From contig NC_083339.1 of assembly GCF_019175385.1 (NCBI RefSeq), forward strand, positions 50,210,282 to 50,274,281: DNA of 64,000 nucleotides, read 5' to 3'. Shown one piece after another: positions 21,751 to 36,700 of this stretch (its first letter is position 1; the number at the start of each line of letters is the position of its first letter). Source of the stretch: Lycium barbarum (taxonomy: Eukaryota; Streptophyta; Magnoliopsida; Solanales; Solanaceae). The notes under the pieces were generated by a model, which saw only the letters and a program-made list of their open reading frames with translations, was not told where the DNA came from and did not search any database. Made by a program: the position numbers and the translations under genes.

Positions 21751-24700
21751 AATGTGGACAAGTTGTGGTGTCTATATGTGCACTACCAAAGTAGGAGCTT
21801 AGTCGTCACCTGAGACCAAATTTGAGTGTGTGTTAATGTATTGTGCCTTTTTTCAATCCAATGAAAGGAGGTTATTATAATATTCGGTAGTTCTTTCCTT
21901 ATCAGATTATTTTGTTTCAATAATAAGGCTGAAAGGTTCCTCTGTAGCACTGGCAATTCCCACCTGGTTCATAGAAATGATCAGGGATCCGGGTTCGACT
22001 CCCTGCAGTGGAAATTTTTTGATAATTTTTTTCGTTGTTTTCCATTTTAATTTACATAAACTACTACAAAAAATAGGTAATAAGTGAAATAATGTTTTGG
22101 GATGACGGATAAAAATTCTGGGACAACATTGTGTTGTATTTTACTTGAATTTGTTGAAATATTAATTCTGCAATTAATAATATCGTGAATATTTATAACA
22201 TAATTATGGTATTATTTTGGTATCGGGGTAAGTGTTAGATTCCAAAATTAGCTAATATACCAAAATAACATGTCACTTCAACTTGTTTAAAAGATCTCCC
22301 TCAGTCCCAATTTGTATGGCATCTTTGTTGGATCAAGTTTAAGAAAGAAAACAAGACTTTTGAGATTTGTACTATAATAAAAATCTTGAACATTTGTGTG
22401 GCTATAAATTATTTCATTAAGGAAAAAATAGAGATTTTGAAGTTTAGTTGTTTTATTTCAATGACGAATAATTGAGCGTTAAAGTTAACAAGTGAATGTC
22501 TCCATTGTATTCTCTGTGGGATTCGACCCGAACTTCAGTGGGTTATATATTTGAAATACGACCGCTAAATACCCGTTTAAAAGGTGTAATTTGGGCGTAT
22601 CAACTACTTCCAAGCTACTTGCTTTATTGCAATCATTTTTTGCAAGCAACAAAAAGTAAACGCTGAAACTTTGACAATGCACATCTAGGCACCTTAACTC
22701 ATCTCTACTATGTCAGTTGAAAAGTCTATCTTATAAAATGATCATCTAGACACCTCCAAAATTAATATTCCATGTCAGTGCCACGTTAACACCGGTGTCC
22801 ATGTGGCACAATGTGGACAAGTTGTGGTGTCTATATGTGCACTACCAAAGTAGGAGCTTAGTCGTCACCTGAGACCAAATTTGAGTGTGTGTTAATGTAT
22901 TGTGCCTTTTTTCAATCCAATGAAAGGAGGTTATTATAATATTCGGTAGTTCTTTCCTTATCAGATTATTTTGTTTCAATAATAAGGCTGAAAGGTTCCT
23001 CTGTAGCACTGGCAATTCCCACCTGGTTCATAGAAATGATCAGGGATCCGGGTTCGACTCCCTGCAGTGGAAATTTTTTGATAATTTTTTTCGTTGTTTT
23101 CCATTTTAATTTACATAAACTACTACAAAAAATAGGTAATAAGTGAAATAATGTTTTGGGATGACGGATAAAAATTCTGGGACAAATTTGTGTTGTATTT
23201 TACTTGAATTTGTTGAAATATTAATTCTGCAATTAATAATATCGTGAATATTTATAACATAATTATGGTATTATTTTGGTATCGGGGTAAGTGTTAGATT
23301 CCAAAATTAGCTAATATACCAAAATAACATGTCACTTCAACTTGTTTAAAAGATCTCCCTCAGTCCCAATTGTATACGGAATCTTTGTTGGATCAAGTTT
23401 AAGAAAGAAAACAAGACTTTTGAGATTTGTACTACAATAAAAATCTTGAACATTTGTGTGGCTATAAATTATTTCATTAAGGAAAAAATAGAGATTTTGA
23501 AGTTTAGTTGTTTTATTTCTATGACGAATAATTGAGCGTTAAAGTTAACAAGTGAATGTCTCCATTGTATTCTCTGTGGGATTCGACCCGAACTTCAGTG
23601 GGTTATATATTTGAAATACGACCGCTAAATACCCGTTTAAAAGGTGTAATTTGGGCGTATCAACTACTTCCAAGCTACTTGCTTTATTGCAATCATTTTT
23701 TGCAAGCAACAAAAAGTAAACGCTGAAACTTTGACAATGCACATCTAGGCACCTTAACTCATCTCTACTGAGTCAGTTGAAAAGTCTATCTTATAAAATG
23801 ATCATCTAGACACCTCCAAAATTAATATTCCATGTCAGTGCCACGTTAACACCGGTGTCCATGTGGCACAATGTGGACAAGTTGTGGTGTCTATATGTGC
23901 ACTACCAAAGTAGGAGCTTAGTCGTCACCTGAGACCAAATTTGAGTGTGTGTTAATGTATTGTGCCTTTTTTCAATCCAATGAAAGGAGGTTATTATAAT
24001 ATTCGGTAGTTCTTTCCTTATCAGATTATTTTGTTTCAATAATAAGGCTGAAAGGTTCCTCTGTAGCACTGGCAATTCCCACCTGGTTCATAGAAATGAT
24101 CAGGGATCCGGGTTCGACTCCCTGCAGTGGAAATTTTTTGATAATTTTTTTCGTTGTTTTCCATTTTAATTTACATAAACTACTACAAAAAATAGGTAAT
24201 AAGTGAAATAATGTTTTGGGATGACGGATAAAAATTCTGGGACAAATTGTGTTGTATTTTACTTGAATTTGTTGAAATATTAATTCTGCAATTAATAATA
24301 TCGTGAATATTTATAACATAATTATGGTATTATTTTGGTATCGGGGTAAGTGTTAGATTCCAAAATTAGTAATATACCAAAATAACATGTCACTTCAACT
24401 TGTTTAAAAGATCTCCCTCAGTCCCAATTTATACGGAATCTTTGTTGGATCAAGTTTAAGAAAGAAAACAAGACTTTTGAGATTTGTACTACAATAAAAA
24501 TCTTGAACATTTGTGTGGCTATAAATTATTTCATTAAGGAAAAAATAGAGATTTTGAAGTTTAGTTGTTTTATTTCTATGACGAATAATTGAGCGTTAAA
24601 GTTAACAAGTGAATGTCTCCATTGTATTCTCTGTGGGATTCGACCCGAACTTCAGTGGGTTATATATTTGAAATACGACCGCTAAATACCCGTTTAAAAG

Positions 24701-27700
24701 GTGTAATTTGGGCGTATCAACTACTTCCAAGCTACTTGCTTTATTGCAATCATTTTTTGCAAGCAACAAAAAGTAAACGCTGAAACTTTGACAATGCACA
24801 TCTAGGCACCTTAACTCATCTCTACTGAGTCAGTTGAAAAGTCTATCTTATAAAATGATCATCTAGACACCTCCAAAATTAATATTCCATGTCAGTGCCA
24901 CGTTAACACCGGTGTCCATGTGGCACAATGTGGACAAGTTGTGGTGTCTATATGTGCACTACCAAAGTAGGAGCTTAGTCGTCACCTGAGACCAAATTTG
25001 AGTGTGTGTTAATGTATTGTGCCTTTTTTCAATCCAATGAAAGGAGGTTATTATAATATTCGGTAGTTCTTTCCTTATCAGATTATTTTGTTTCAATAAT
25101 AAGGCTGAAAGGTTCCTCTGTAGCACTGGCAATTCCCACCTGGTTCATAGAAATGATCAGGGATCCGGGTTCGACTCCCTGCAGTGGAAATTTTTTGATA
25201 ATTTTTTTCGTTGTTTTCCATTTTAATTTACATAAACTACTACAAAAAATAGGTAATAAGTGAAATAATGTTTTGGGATGACGGATAAAAATTCTGGGAC
25301 AAATTTGTGTTGTATTTTACTTGAATTTGTTGAAATATTAATTCTGCAATTAATAATATCGTGAATATTTATAACATAATTATGGTATTATTTTGGTATC
25401 GGGGTAAGTGTTAGATTCCAAAATTAGTAATATACCAAAATAACATGTCACTTCAACTTGTTTAAAAGATCTCCCTCAGTCCCAATTTATACGGAATCTT
25501 TGTTGGATCAAGTTTAAGAAAGAAAACAAGACTTTTGAGATTTGTACTACAATAAAAATCTTGAACATTTGTGTGGCTATAAATTATTTCATTAAGGAAA
25601 AAATAGAGATTTTGAAGTTTAGTTGTTTTATTTCTATGACGAATAATTGAGCGTTAAAGTTAACAAGTGAATGTCTCCATTGTATTCTCTGTGGGATTCG
25701 ACCCGAACTTCAGTGGGTTATATATTTGAAATACGACCGCTAAATACCCGTTTAAAAGGTGTAATTTGGGCGTATCAACTACTTCCAAGCTACTTGCTTT
25801 ATTAGCAATCATTTTTTGCAAGCAACAAAAAGTAAACGCTGAAACTTTGACAATGCACATCTAGGCACCTTAACTCATCTCTACTGAGTCAGTTGAAAAG
25901 TCTATCTTATAAAATGATCATCTAGACACCTCCAAAATTAATATTCCATGTCAGTGCCACGTTAACACCGGTGTCCATGTGGCACAATGTGGACAAGTTG
26001 TGGTGTCTATATGTGCACTACCAAAGTAGGAGCTTAGTCGTCACCTGAGACCAAATTTGAGTGTGTGTTAATGTATTGTGCCTTTTTTCAATCCAATGAA
26101 AGGAGGTTATTATAATATTCGGTAGTTCTTTCCTTATCAGATTATTTTGTTTCAATAATAAGGCTGAAAGGTTCCTCTGTAGCACTGGCAATTCCCACCT
26201 GGTTCATAGAAATGATCAGGGATCCGGGTTCGACTCCCTGCAGTGGAAATTTTTTGATAATTTTTTTCGTTGTTTTCCATTTTAATTTACATAAACTACT
26301 ACAAAAAATAGGTAATAAGTGAAATAATGTTTTGGGATGACGGATAAAAATTCTGGGACAAATTTGTGTTGTATTTTACTTGAATTTGTTGAAATATTAA
26401 TTCTGCAATTAATAATATCGTGAATATTTATAACATAATTATGGTATTATTTTGGTATCGGGGTAAGTGTTAGATTCCAAAATTAGTAATATACCAAAAT
26501 AACATGTCACTTCAACTTGTTTAAAAGATCTCCCTCAGTCCCAATTTGTATACGGAATCTTTGTTGGATCAAGTTTAAGAAAGAAAACAAGACTTTTGAG
26601 ATTTGTACTATAATAAAAATCTTGAACATTTGTGTGGATATAAATTATTTCATTAAGGAAAAAATAGAGATTTTGAAGTTTAGTTGTTTTATTTCTATGA
26701 CGAATAATTGAGCGTTAAAGTTAACAAGTGAATGTCTCCATTGTATTCTCTGTGGGATTCGACCCGAACTTCAGTGGGTTATATATTTGAAATACGACCG
26801 CTAAATACCCGTTTAAAAGGTGTAATTTGGGCGTATCAACTACTTCCAAGCTACTTGCTTTATTAGCAATCATTTTTTGCAAGCAACAAAAAGTAAACGC
26901 TGAAACTTTGACAATGCACATCTAGGCACCTTAACTCATCTCTACTGAGTCAGTTGAAAAGTCTATCTTATAAAATGATCATCTAGACACCTCCAAAATT
27001 AATATTCCATGTCAGTGCCACGTTAACACCGGTGTCCATGTGGCACAATGTGGACAAGTTGTGGTGTCTATATGTGCACTACCAAAGTAGGAGCTTAGTC
27101 GTCACCTGAGACCAAATTTGAGTGTGTGTTAATGTATTGTGCCTTTTTTCAATCCAATGAAAGGAGGTTATTATAATATTCGGTAGTTCTTTCCTTATCA
27201 GATTATTTTGTTTCAATAATAAGGCTGAAAGGTTCCTCTGTAGCACTGGCAATTCCCACCTGGTTCATAGAAATGATCAGGGATCCGGGTTCGACTCCCT
27301 GCAGTGGAAATTTTTTGATAATTTTTTTCGTTGTTTTCCATTTTAATTTACATAAACTACTACAAAAAATAGGTAATAAGTGAAATAATGTTTTGGGATG
27401 ACGGATAAAAATTCTGGGACAAATTTGTGTTGTATTTTACTTGAATTTGTTGAAATATTAATTCTGCAATTAATAATATCGTGAATATTTATAACATAAT
27501 TATGGTATTATTTTGGTATCGGGGTAAGTGTTAGATTCCAAAATTAGTAATATACCAAAATAACATGTCACTTCAACTTGTTTAAAAGATCTCCCTCAGT
27601 CCCAATTTGTATAGGCATCTTTGTTGGATCAAGTTTAAGAAAGAAAACAAGACTTTTGAGATTTGTACTACAATAAAAATCTTGAACATTTGTGTGGCTA

Positions 27701-30700
27701 TAAATTATTTCATTAAGGAAAAAATAGAGATTTTGAAGTTTAGTTGTTTTATTTCTATGACGAATAATTGAGCGTTAAAGTTAACAAGTGAATGTCTCCA
27801 TTGTATTCTCTGTGGGATTCGACCCGAACTTCAGTGGGTTATATATTTGAAATACGACCGCTAAATACCCGTTTAAAAGGTGTAATTTGGGCGTATCAAC
27901 TACTTCCAAGCTACTTGCTTTATTGCAATCATTTTTTGCAAGCAACAAAAAGTAAACGCTGAAACTTTGACAATGCACATCTAGGCACCTTAACTCATCT
28001 CTACTGAGTCAGTTGAAAAGTCTATCTTATAAAATGATCATCTAGACACCTCCAAAATTAATATTCCATGTCAGTGCCACGTTAACACCGGTGTCCATGT
28101 GGCACAATGTGGACAAGTTGTGGTGTCTATATGTGCACTACCAAAGTAGGAGCTTAGTCGTCACCTGAGACCAAATTTGAGTGTGTGTTAATGTATTGTG
28201 CCTTTTTTCAATCCAATGAAAGGAGGTTATTATAATATTCGGTAGTTCTTTCCTTATCAGATTATTTTGTTTCAATAATAAGGCTGAAAGGTTCCTCTGT
28301 AGCACTGGCAATTCCCACCTGGTTCATAGAAATGATCAGGGATCCGGGTTCGACTCCCTGCAGTGGAAATTTTTTGATAATTTTTTTCGTTGTTTTCCAT
28401 TTTAATTTACATAAACTACTACAAAAAATAGGTAATAAGTGAAATAATGTTTTGGGATGACGGATAAAAATTCTGGGACAAATTTGTGTTGTATTTTACT
28501 TGAATTTGTTGAAATATTAATTCTGCAATTAATAATATCGTGAATATTTATAACATAATTATGGTATTATTTTGGTATCGGGGTAAGTGTTAGATTCCAA
28601 AATTAGTAATATACCAAAATAACATGTCACTTCAACTTGTTTAAAAGATCTCCCTCAGTCCCAATTTGTATAGGCATCTTTGTTGGATCAAGTTTAAGAA
28701 AGAAAACAAGACTTTTGAGATTTGTACTACAATAAAAATCTTGAACATTTGTGTGGCTATAAATTATTTCATTAAGGAAAAAATAGAGATTTTGAAGTTT
28801 AGTTGTTTTATTTCTATGACGAATAATTGAGCGTTAAAGTTAACAAGTGAATGTCTCCATTGTATTCTCTGTGGGATTCGACCCGAACTTCAGTGGGTTA
28901 TATATTTGAAATACGACCGCTAAATACCCGTTTAAAAGGTGTAATTTGGGCGTATCAACTACTTCCAAGCTACTTGCTTTATTGCAATCATTTTTTGCAA
29001 GCAACAAAAAGTAAACGCTGAAACTTTGACAATGCACATCTAGGCACCTTAACTCATCTCTACTGAGTCAGTTGAAAAGTCTATCTTATAAAATGATCAT
29101 CTAGACACCTCCAAAATTAATATTCCATGTCAGTGCCACGTTAACACCGGTGTCCATGTGGCACAATGTGGACAAGTTGTGGTGTCTATATGTGCACTAC
29201 CAAAGTAGGAGCTTAGTCGTCACCTGAGACCAAATTTGAGTGTGTGTTAATGTATTGTGCCTTTTTTCAATCCAATGAAAGGAGGTTATTATAATATTCG
29301 GTAGTTCTTTCCTTATCAGATTATTTTGTTTCAATAATAAGGCTGAAAGGTTCCTCTGTAGCACTGGCAATTCCCACCTGGTTCATAGAAATGATCAGGG
29401 ATCCGGGTTCGACTCCCTGCAGTGGAAATTTTTTGATAATTTTTTTCGTTGTTTTCATTTTAATTTACATAAACTACTACAAAAAATAGGTAATAAGTGA
29501 AATAATGTTTTGGGATGACGGATAAAAATTCTGGGACAAATTTGTGTTGTATTTTACTTGAATTTGTTGAAATATTAATTCTGCAATTAATAATATCGTG
29601 AATATTTATAACATAATTATGGTATTATTTTGGTATCGGGGTAAGTGTTAGATTCCAAAATTAGCAATATACCAAAATAACTTGTCACTTCAACTTGCTT
29701 AAAAGATCTCCCTCAGTCCCAATTTATATGGAATCTTTGTTGGATCAAGTTTAAGAAAGAAAACAAGACTTTTTAGATTTGTACTATAATAAAAATCTTG
29801 AATATTTGTGTGGATATAAATTATTTCATTAAGGAAAAAATAGAGATTTTGAAGTTTAGTTGTTTTATTTCTATGACGAATAATTGAGCGTTAAAGTTAA
29901 CAAGTGAATGTCTCCATTGTATTCTCTGTGGGATTCGACCCGAACTTCAGTGGGTTATATATTTGAAATACGACCGCTAAATACCCGTTTAAAAGGTGTA
30001 ATTTGGGCGTATCAACTACTTCCAAGCTACTTGCTTTATTGCAATCATTTTTTGCAAGCAACAAAAAGTAAACGCTGAAACTTTGACAATGCACATCTAG
30101 GCACCTTAACTCATCTCTACTGAGTCAGTTGAAAAGTCTATCTTATAAAATGATCATCTAGACACCTCCAAAATTAATATTCCATGTCAGTGCCACGTTA
30201 ACACCGGTGTCCATGTGGCACAATGTGGACAAGTTGTGGTGTCTATATGTGCACTACCAAAGTAGGAGCTTAGTCGTCACCTGAGACCAAATTTGAGTGT
30301 GTGTTAATGTATTGTGCCTTTTTTCAATCCAATGAAAGGAGGTTATTATAATATTCGGTAGTTCTTTCCTTATCAGATTATTTTGTTTCAATAATAAGGC
30401 TGAAAGGTTCCTCTGTAGCACTGGCAATTCCCACCTGGTTCATAGAAATGATCAGGGATCCGGGTTCGACTCCCTGCAGTGGAAATTTTTTGATAATTTT
30501 TTTCGTTGTTTTCCATTTTAATTTACATAAACTACTACAAAAAATAGGTAATAAGTGAAATAATGTTTTGGGATGACGGATAAAAATTCTGGGACAAATT
30601 TGTGTTGTATTTTACTTGAATTTGTTGAAATATTAATTCTGCAATTAATAATATCGTGAATATTTATAACATAATTATGGTATTATTTTGGTATCGGGGT

Positions 30701-33700
30701 AAGTGTTAGATTCCAAAATTAGTAATATACCAAAATAACATGTCACTTCAACTTGTTTAAAAGATCTCCCTCAGTCCCAATTTATACGGAATCTTTGTTG
30801 GATCAAGTTTAAGAAAGAAAACAAGACTTTTGAGATTTGTACTATAATAAAAATCTTGAACATTTGTGTGGATATAAATTATTTCATTAAGGAAAAAATA
30901 GAGATTTTGAAGTTTAGTTGTTTTATTTCTATGACGAATAATTGAGCGTTAAAGTTAACAAGTGAATGTCTCCATTGTATTCTCTGTGGGATTCGACCCG
31001 AACTTCAGTGGGTTATATATTTGAAATACGACCGCTAAATACCCGTTTAAAAGGTGTAATTTGGGCGTATCAACTACTTCCAAGCTACTTGCTTTATTGC
31101 AATCATTTTTTGCAAGCAACAAAAAGTAAACGCTGAAACTTTGACAATGCACATCTAGGCACCTTAACTCATCTCTACTGAGTCAGTTGAAAAGTCTATC
31201 TTATAAAATGATCATCTAGACACCTCCAAAATTAATATTCCATGTCAGTGCCACGTTAACACCGGTGTCCATGTGGCACAATGTGGACAAGTTGTGGTGT
31301 CTATATGTGCACTACCAAAGTAGGAGCTTAGTCGTCACCTGAGACCAAATTTGAGTGTGTGTTAATGTATTGTGCCTTTTTTCAATCCAATGAAAGGAGG
31401 TTATTATAATATTCGGTAGTTCTTTCCTTATCAGATTATTTTGTTTCAATAATAAGGCTGAAAGGTTCCTCTGTAGCACTGGCAATTCCCACCTGGTTCA
31501 TAGAAATGATCAGGGATCCGGGTTCGACTCCCTGCAGTGGAAATTTTTTGATAATTTTTTTCGTTGTTTTCCATTTTAATTTACATAAACTACTACAAAA
31601 AATAGGTAATAAGTGAAATAATGTTTTGGGATGACGGATAAAAATTCTGGGACAAATTTGTGTTGTATTTTACTTGAATTTGTTGAAATATTAATTCTGC
31701 AATTAATAATATCGTGAATATTTATAACATAATTATGGTATTATTTTGGTATCGGGGTAAGTGTCATATTCCAAAATTAGTAATATACCAAAATAACATG
31801 TCAGCTTCAACTTGTTTAAAAGATCTCCCTCAGTCCCAATTTATACGGAATCTTTGTTGGATCAAGTTTAAGAAAGAAAACAAGACTTTTTAGATTTGTA
31901 CTATAATAAAAATCTTGAACATTTGTGTGGATATAAATTATTTCATTAAGGAAAAAATAGATATTTTGAAGTTTAGTTGTTTTATTTCTATGACGAATAA
32001 TTGAGCGTTAAAGTTAACAAGTGAATGTCTCCATTGTATTCTCTGTGGGATTCGACCCGAACTTCAGTGGGTTATATATTTGAAATACGACCGCTAAATA
32101 CCCGTTTAAAAGGTGTAATTTGGGCGTATCAACTACTTCCAAGCTACTTGCTTTATAGCAATCATTTTTTGCAAGCAACAAAAAGTAAACGCTGAAACTT
32201 TGACAATGCACATCTAGGCACCTTAACTCATCTCTACTGAGTCAGTTGAAAAGTCTATCTTATAAAATGATCATCTAGACACCTCCAAAATTAATATTCC
32301 ATGTCAGTGCCACGTTAACACCGGTGTCCATGTGGCACAATGTGGACAAGTTGTGGTGTCTATATGTGCACTACCAAAGTAGGAGCTTAGTCGTCACCTG
32401 AGACCAAATTTGAGTGTGTGTTAATGTATTGTGCCTTTTTTCAATCCAATGAAAGGAGGTTATTATAATATTCGGTAGTTCTTTCCTTATCAGATTATTT
32501 TGTTTCAATAATAAGGCTGAAAGGTTCCTCTGTAGCACTGGCAATTCCCACCTGGTTCATAGAAATGATCAGGGATCCGGGTTCGACTCCCTGCAGTGGA
32601 AATTTTTTGATAATTTTTTTCGTTGTTTTCCATTTTAATTTACATAAACTACTACAAAAAATAGGTAATAAGTGAAATAATGTTTTGGGATGACGGATAA
32701 AAATTCTGGGACAAATTTGTGTTGTATTTTACTTGAATTTGTTGAAATATTAATTCTGCAATTAATAATATCGTGAATATTTATAACATAATTATGGTAT
32801 TATTTTGGTATCGGGGTAAGTGTTAGATTCCAAAATTAGCAATATACCAAAATAACTTGTCACTTCAACTTGTTTAAAATGATCTCCCTCAGTCCCAATT
32901 TATACGGAATCTTTGTTGGATCAAGTTTAAGAAAGAAAACAAGACTTTTGAGATTTGTACTATAATAAAAATCTTGAACATTTGTGTGGATATAAATTAT
33001 TTCATTAAGGAAAAAATAGAGATTTTGAAGTTTAGTTGTTTTATTTCTATGACGAATAATTGAGCGTTAAAGTTAACAAGTGAATGTCTCCATTGTATTC
33101 TCTGTGGGATTCGACCCGAACTTCAGTGGGTTATATATTTGAAATACGACCGCTAAATACCCGTTTAAAAGGTGTAATTTGGGCGTATCAACTACTTCCA
33201 AGCTACTTGCTTTATTAGCAATCATTTTTTGCAAGCAACAAAAAGTAAACGCTGAAACTTTGACAATGCACATCTAGGCACCTTAACTCATCTCTACTGA
33301 GTCAGTTGAAAAGTCTATCTTATAAAATGATCATCTAGACACCTCCAAAATTAATATTCCATGTCAGTGCCACGTTAACACCGGTGTCCATGTGGCACAA
33401 TGTGGACAAGTTGTGGTGTCTATATGTGCACTACCAAAGTAGGAGCTTAGTCGTCACCTGAGACCAAATTTGAGTGTGTGTTAATGTATTGTGCCTTTTT
33501 TCAATCCAATGAAAGGAGGTTATTATAATATTCGGTAGTTCTTTCCTTATCAGATTATTTTGTTTCAATAATAAGGCTGAAAGGTTCCTCTGTAGCACTG
33601 GCAATTCCCACCTGGTTCATAGAAATGATCAGGGATCCGGGTTCGACTCCCTGCAGTGGAAATTTTTTGATAATTTTTTTCGTTGTTTTCCATTTTAATT

Positions 33701-36700
33701 TACATAAACTACTACAAAAAATAGGTAATAAGTGAAATAATGTTTTGGGATGACGGATAAAAATTCTGGGACAAATTTGTGTTGTATTTTACTTGAATTT
33801 GTTGAAATATTAATTCTGCAATTAATAATATCGTGAATATTTATAACATAATTATGGTATTATTTTGGTATAGGGGTAAGTGTTAGATACCAAAATTAGT
33901 AATATACCAAAATAACATGTCGCTTCAACTTGTTTAAATGATCTCCCTCAGTCCGAATTTGTATAGGCATCTTTGTTGGATCAAGTTTAAGAAAGAAAAC
34001 AAGACTTTTTAGATTTGTACTATAATAAAAATCTTGAATATTTGTGTGGATATAAATTATTTCATTAAGGAAAAAATAGAGATTTTGAAGTTTAGTTGTT
34101 TTATTTCTATGACGAATAATTGAGCGTTAAAGTTAACAAGTGAATGTCTCCATTGTATTCTCTGTGGGATTCGACCCGAACTTCAGTGGGTTATATATTT
34201 GAAATACGACCGCTAAATACCCGTTTAAAAGGTGTAATTTGGGCGTATCAACTACTTCCAAGCTACTTGCTTTATTGCAATCATTTTTTGCAAGCAACAA
34301 AAAGTAAACGCTGAAACTTTGACAATGCACATCTAGGCACCTTAACTCATCTCTACTGAGTCAGTTGAAAAGTCTATCTTATAAAATGATCATCTAGACA
34401 CCTCCAAAATTAATATTCCATGTCAGTGCCACGTTAACACCGGTGTCCATGTGGCACAATGTGGACAAGTTGTGGTGTCTATATGTGCACTACCAAAGTA
34501 GGAGCTTAGTCGTCACCTGAGACCAAATTTGAGTGTGTGTTAATGTATTGTGCCTTTTTTCAATCCAATGAAAGGAGGTTATTATAATATTCGGTAGTTC
34601 TTTCCTTATCAGATTATTTTGTTTCAATAATAAGGCTGAAAGGTTCCTCTGTAGCACTGGCAATTCCCACCTGGTTCATAGAAATGATCAGGGATCCGGG
34701 TTCGACTCCCTGCAGTGGAAATTTTTTGATAATTTTTTTCGTTGTTTTTCATTTTAATTTACATAAACTACTACAAAAAATAGGTAATAAGTGAAATAAT
34801 GTTTTGGGATGACGGATAAAAATTCTGGGACAAATTTGTGTTGTATTTTACTTGAATTTGTTGAAATATTAATTCTGCAATTAATAATATCGTGAATATT
34901 TATAACATAATTATGGTATTATTTTGGTATAGGGGTAAGTGTTAGATACCAAAATTAGTAATATACCAAAATAACATGTCGCTTCAACTTGTTTAAATGA
35001 TCTCCCTCAGTCCGAATTGTATACGGCATCTTTGTTGGATCAAGTTTAAGAAAGAAAACAAGACTTTTTAGATTTGTACTATAATAAAAATCTTGAATAT
35101 TTGTGTGGATATAAATTATTTCATTAAGGAAAAAATAGAGATTTTGAAGTTTAGTTGTTTTATTTCTATGACGAATAATTGAGCGTTAAAGTTAACAAGT
35201 GAATGTCTCCATTGTATTCTCTGTGGGATTCGACCCGAACTTCAGTGGGTTATATATTTGAAATACGACCGCTAAATACCCGTTTAAAAGGTGTAATTTG
35301 GGCGTATCAACTACTTCCAAGCTACTTGCTTTATTGCAATCATTTTTTGCAAGCAACAAAAAGTAAACGCTGAAACTTTGACAATGCACATCTAGGCACC
35401 TTAACTCATCTCTACTGAGTCAGTTGAAAAGTCTATCTTATAAAATGATCATCTAGACACCTCCAAAATTAATATTCCATGTCAGTGCCACGTTAACACC
35501 GGTGTCCATGTGGCACAATGTGGACAAGTTGTGGTGTCTATATGTGCACTACCAAAGTAGGAGCTTAGTCGTCACCTGAGACCAAATTTGAGTGTGTGTT
35601 AATGTATTGTGCCTTTTTTCAATCCAATGAAAGGAGGTTATTATAATATTCGGTAGTTCTTTCCTTATCAGATTATTTTGTTTCAATAATAAGGCTGAAA
35701 GGTTCCTCTGTAGCACTGGCAATTCCCACCTGGTTCATAGAAATGATCAGGGATCCGGGTTCGACTCCCTGCAGTGGAAATTTTTTGATAATTTTTTTCG
35801 TTGTTTTCCATTTTAATTTACATAAACTACTACAAAAAATAGGTAATAAGTGAAATAATGTTTTGGGATGACGGATAAAAATTCTGGGACAAATTTGTGT
35901 TGTATTTTACTTGAATTTGTTGAAATATTAATTCTGCAATTAATAATATCGTGAATATTTATAACATAATTATGGTATTATTTTGGTATCGGGGTAAGTG
36001 TTAGATTCCAAAATTAGTAATATACCAAAATAACATGTCACTTCAACTTGTTTAAAAGATCTCCCTCAGTCCCAATTTATACGGAATCTTTGTTGGATCA
36101 AGTTTAAGAAAGAAAACAAGACTTTTGAGATTTGTACTATAATAAAAATCTTGAACATTTGTGTGGATATAAATTATTTCATTAAGGAAAAAATAGAGAT
36201 TTTGAAGTTTAGTTGTTTTATTTCTATGACGAATAATTGAGCGTTAAAGTTAACAAGTGAATGTCTCCATTGTATTCTCTGTGGGATTCGACCCGAACTT
36301 CAGTGGGTTATATATTTGAAATACGACCGCTAAATACCCGTTTAAAAGGTGTAATTTGGGCGTATCAACTACTTCCAAGCTACTTGCTTTATTGCAATCA
36401 TTTTTTGCAAGCAACAAAAAGTAAACGCTGAAACTTTGACAATGCACATCTAGGCACCTTAACTCATCTCTACTGAGTCAGTTGAAAAGTCTATCTTATA
36501 AAATGATCATCTAGACACCTCCAAAATTAATATTCCATGTCAGTGCCACGTTAACACCGGTGTCCATGTGGCACAATGTGGACAAGTTGTGGTGTCTATA
36601 TGTGCACTACCAAAGTAGGAGCTTAGTCGTCACCTGAGACCAAATTTGAGTGTGTGTTAATGTATTGTGCCTTTTTTCAATCCAATGAAAGGAGGTTATT

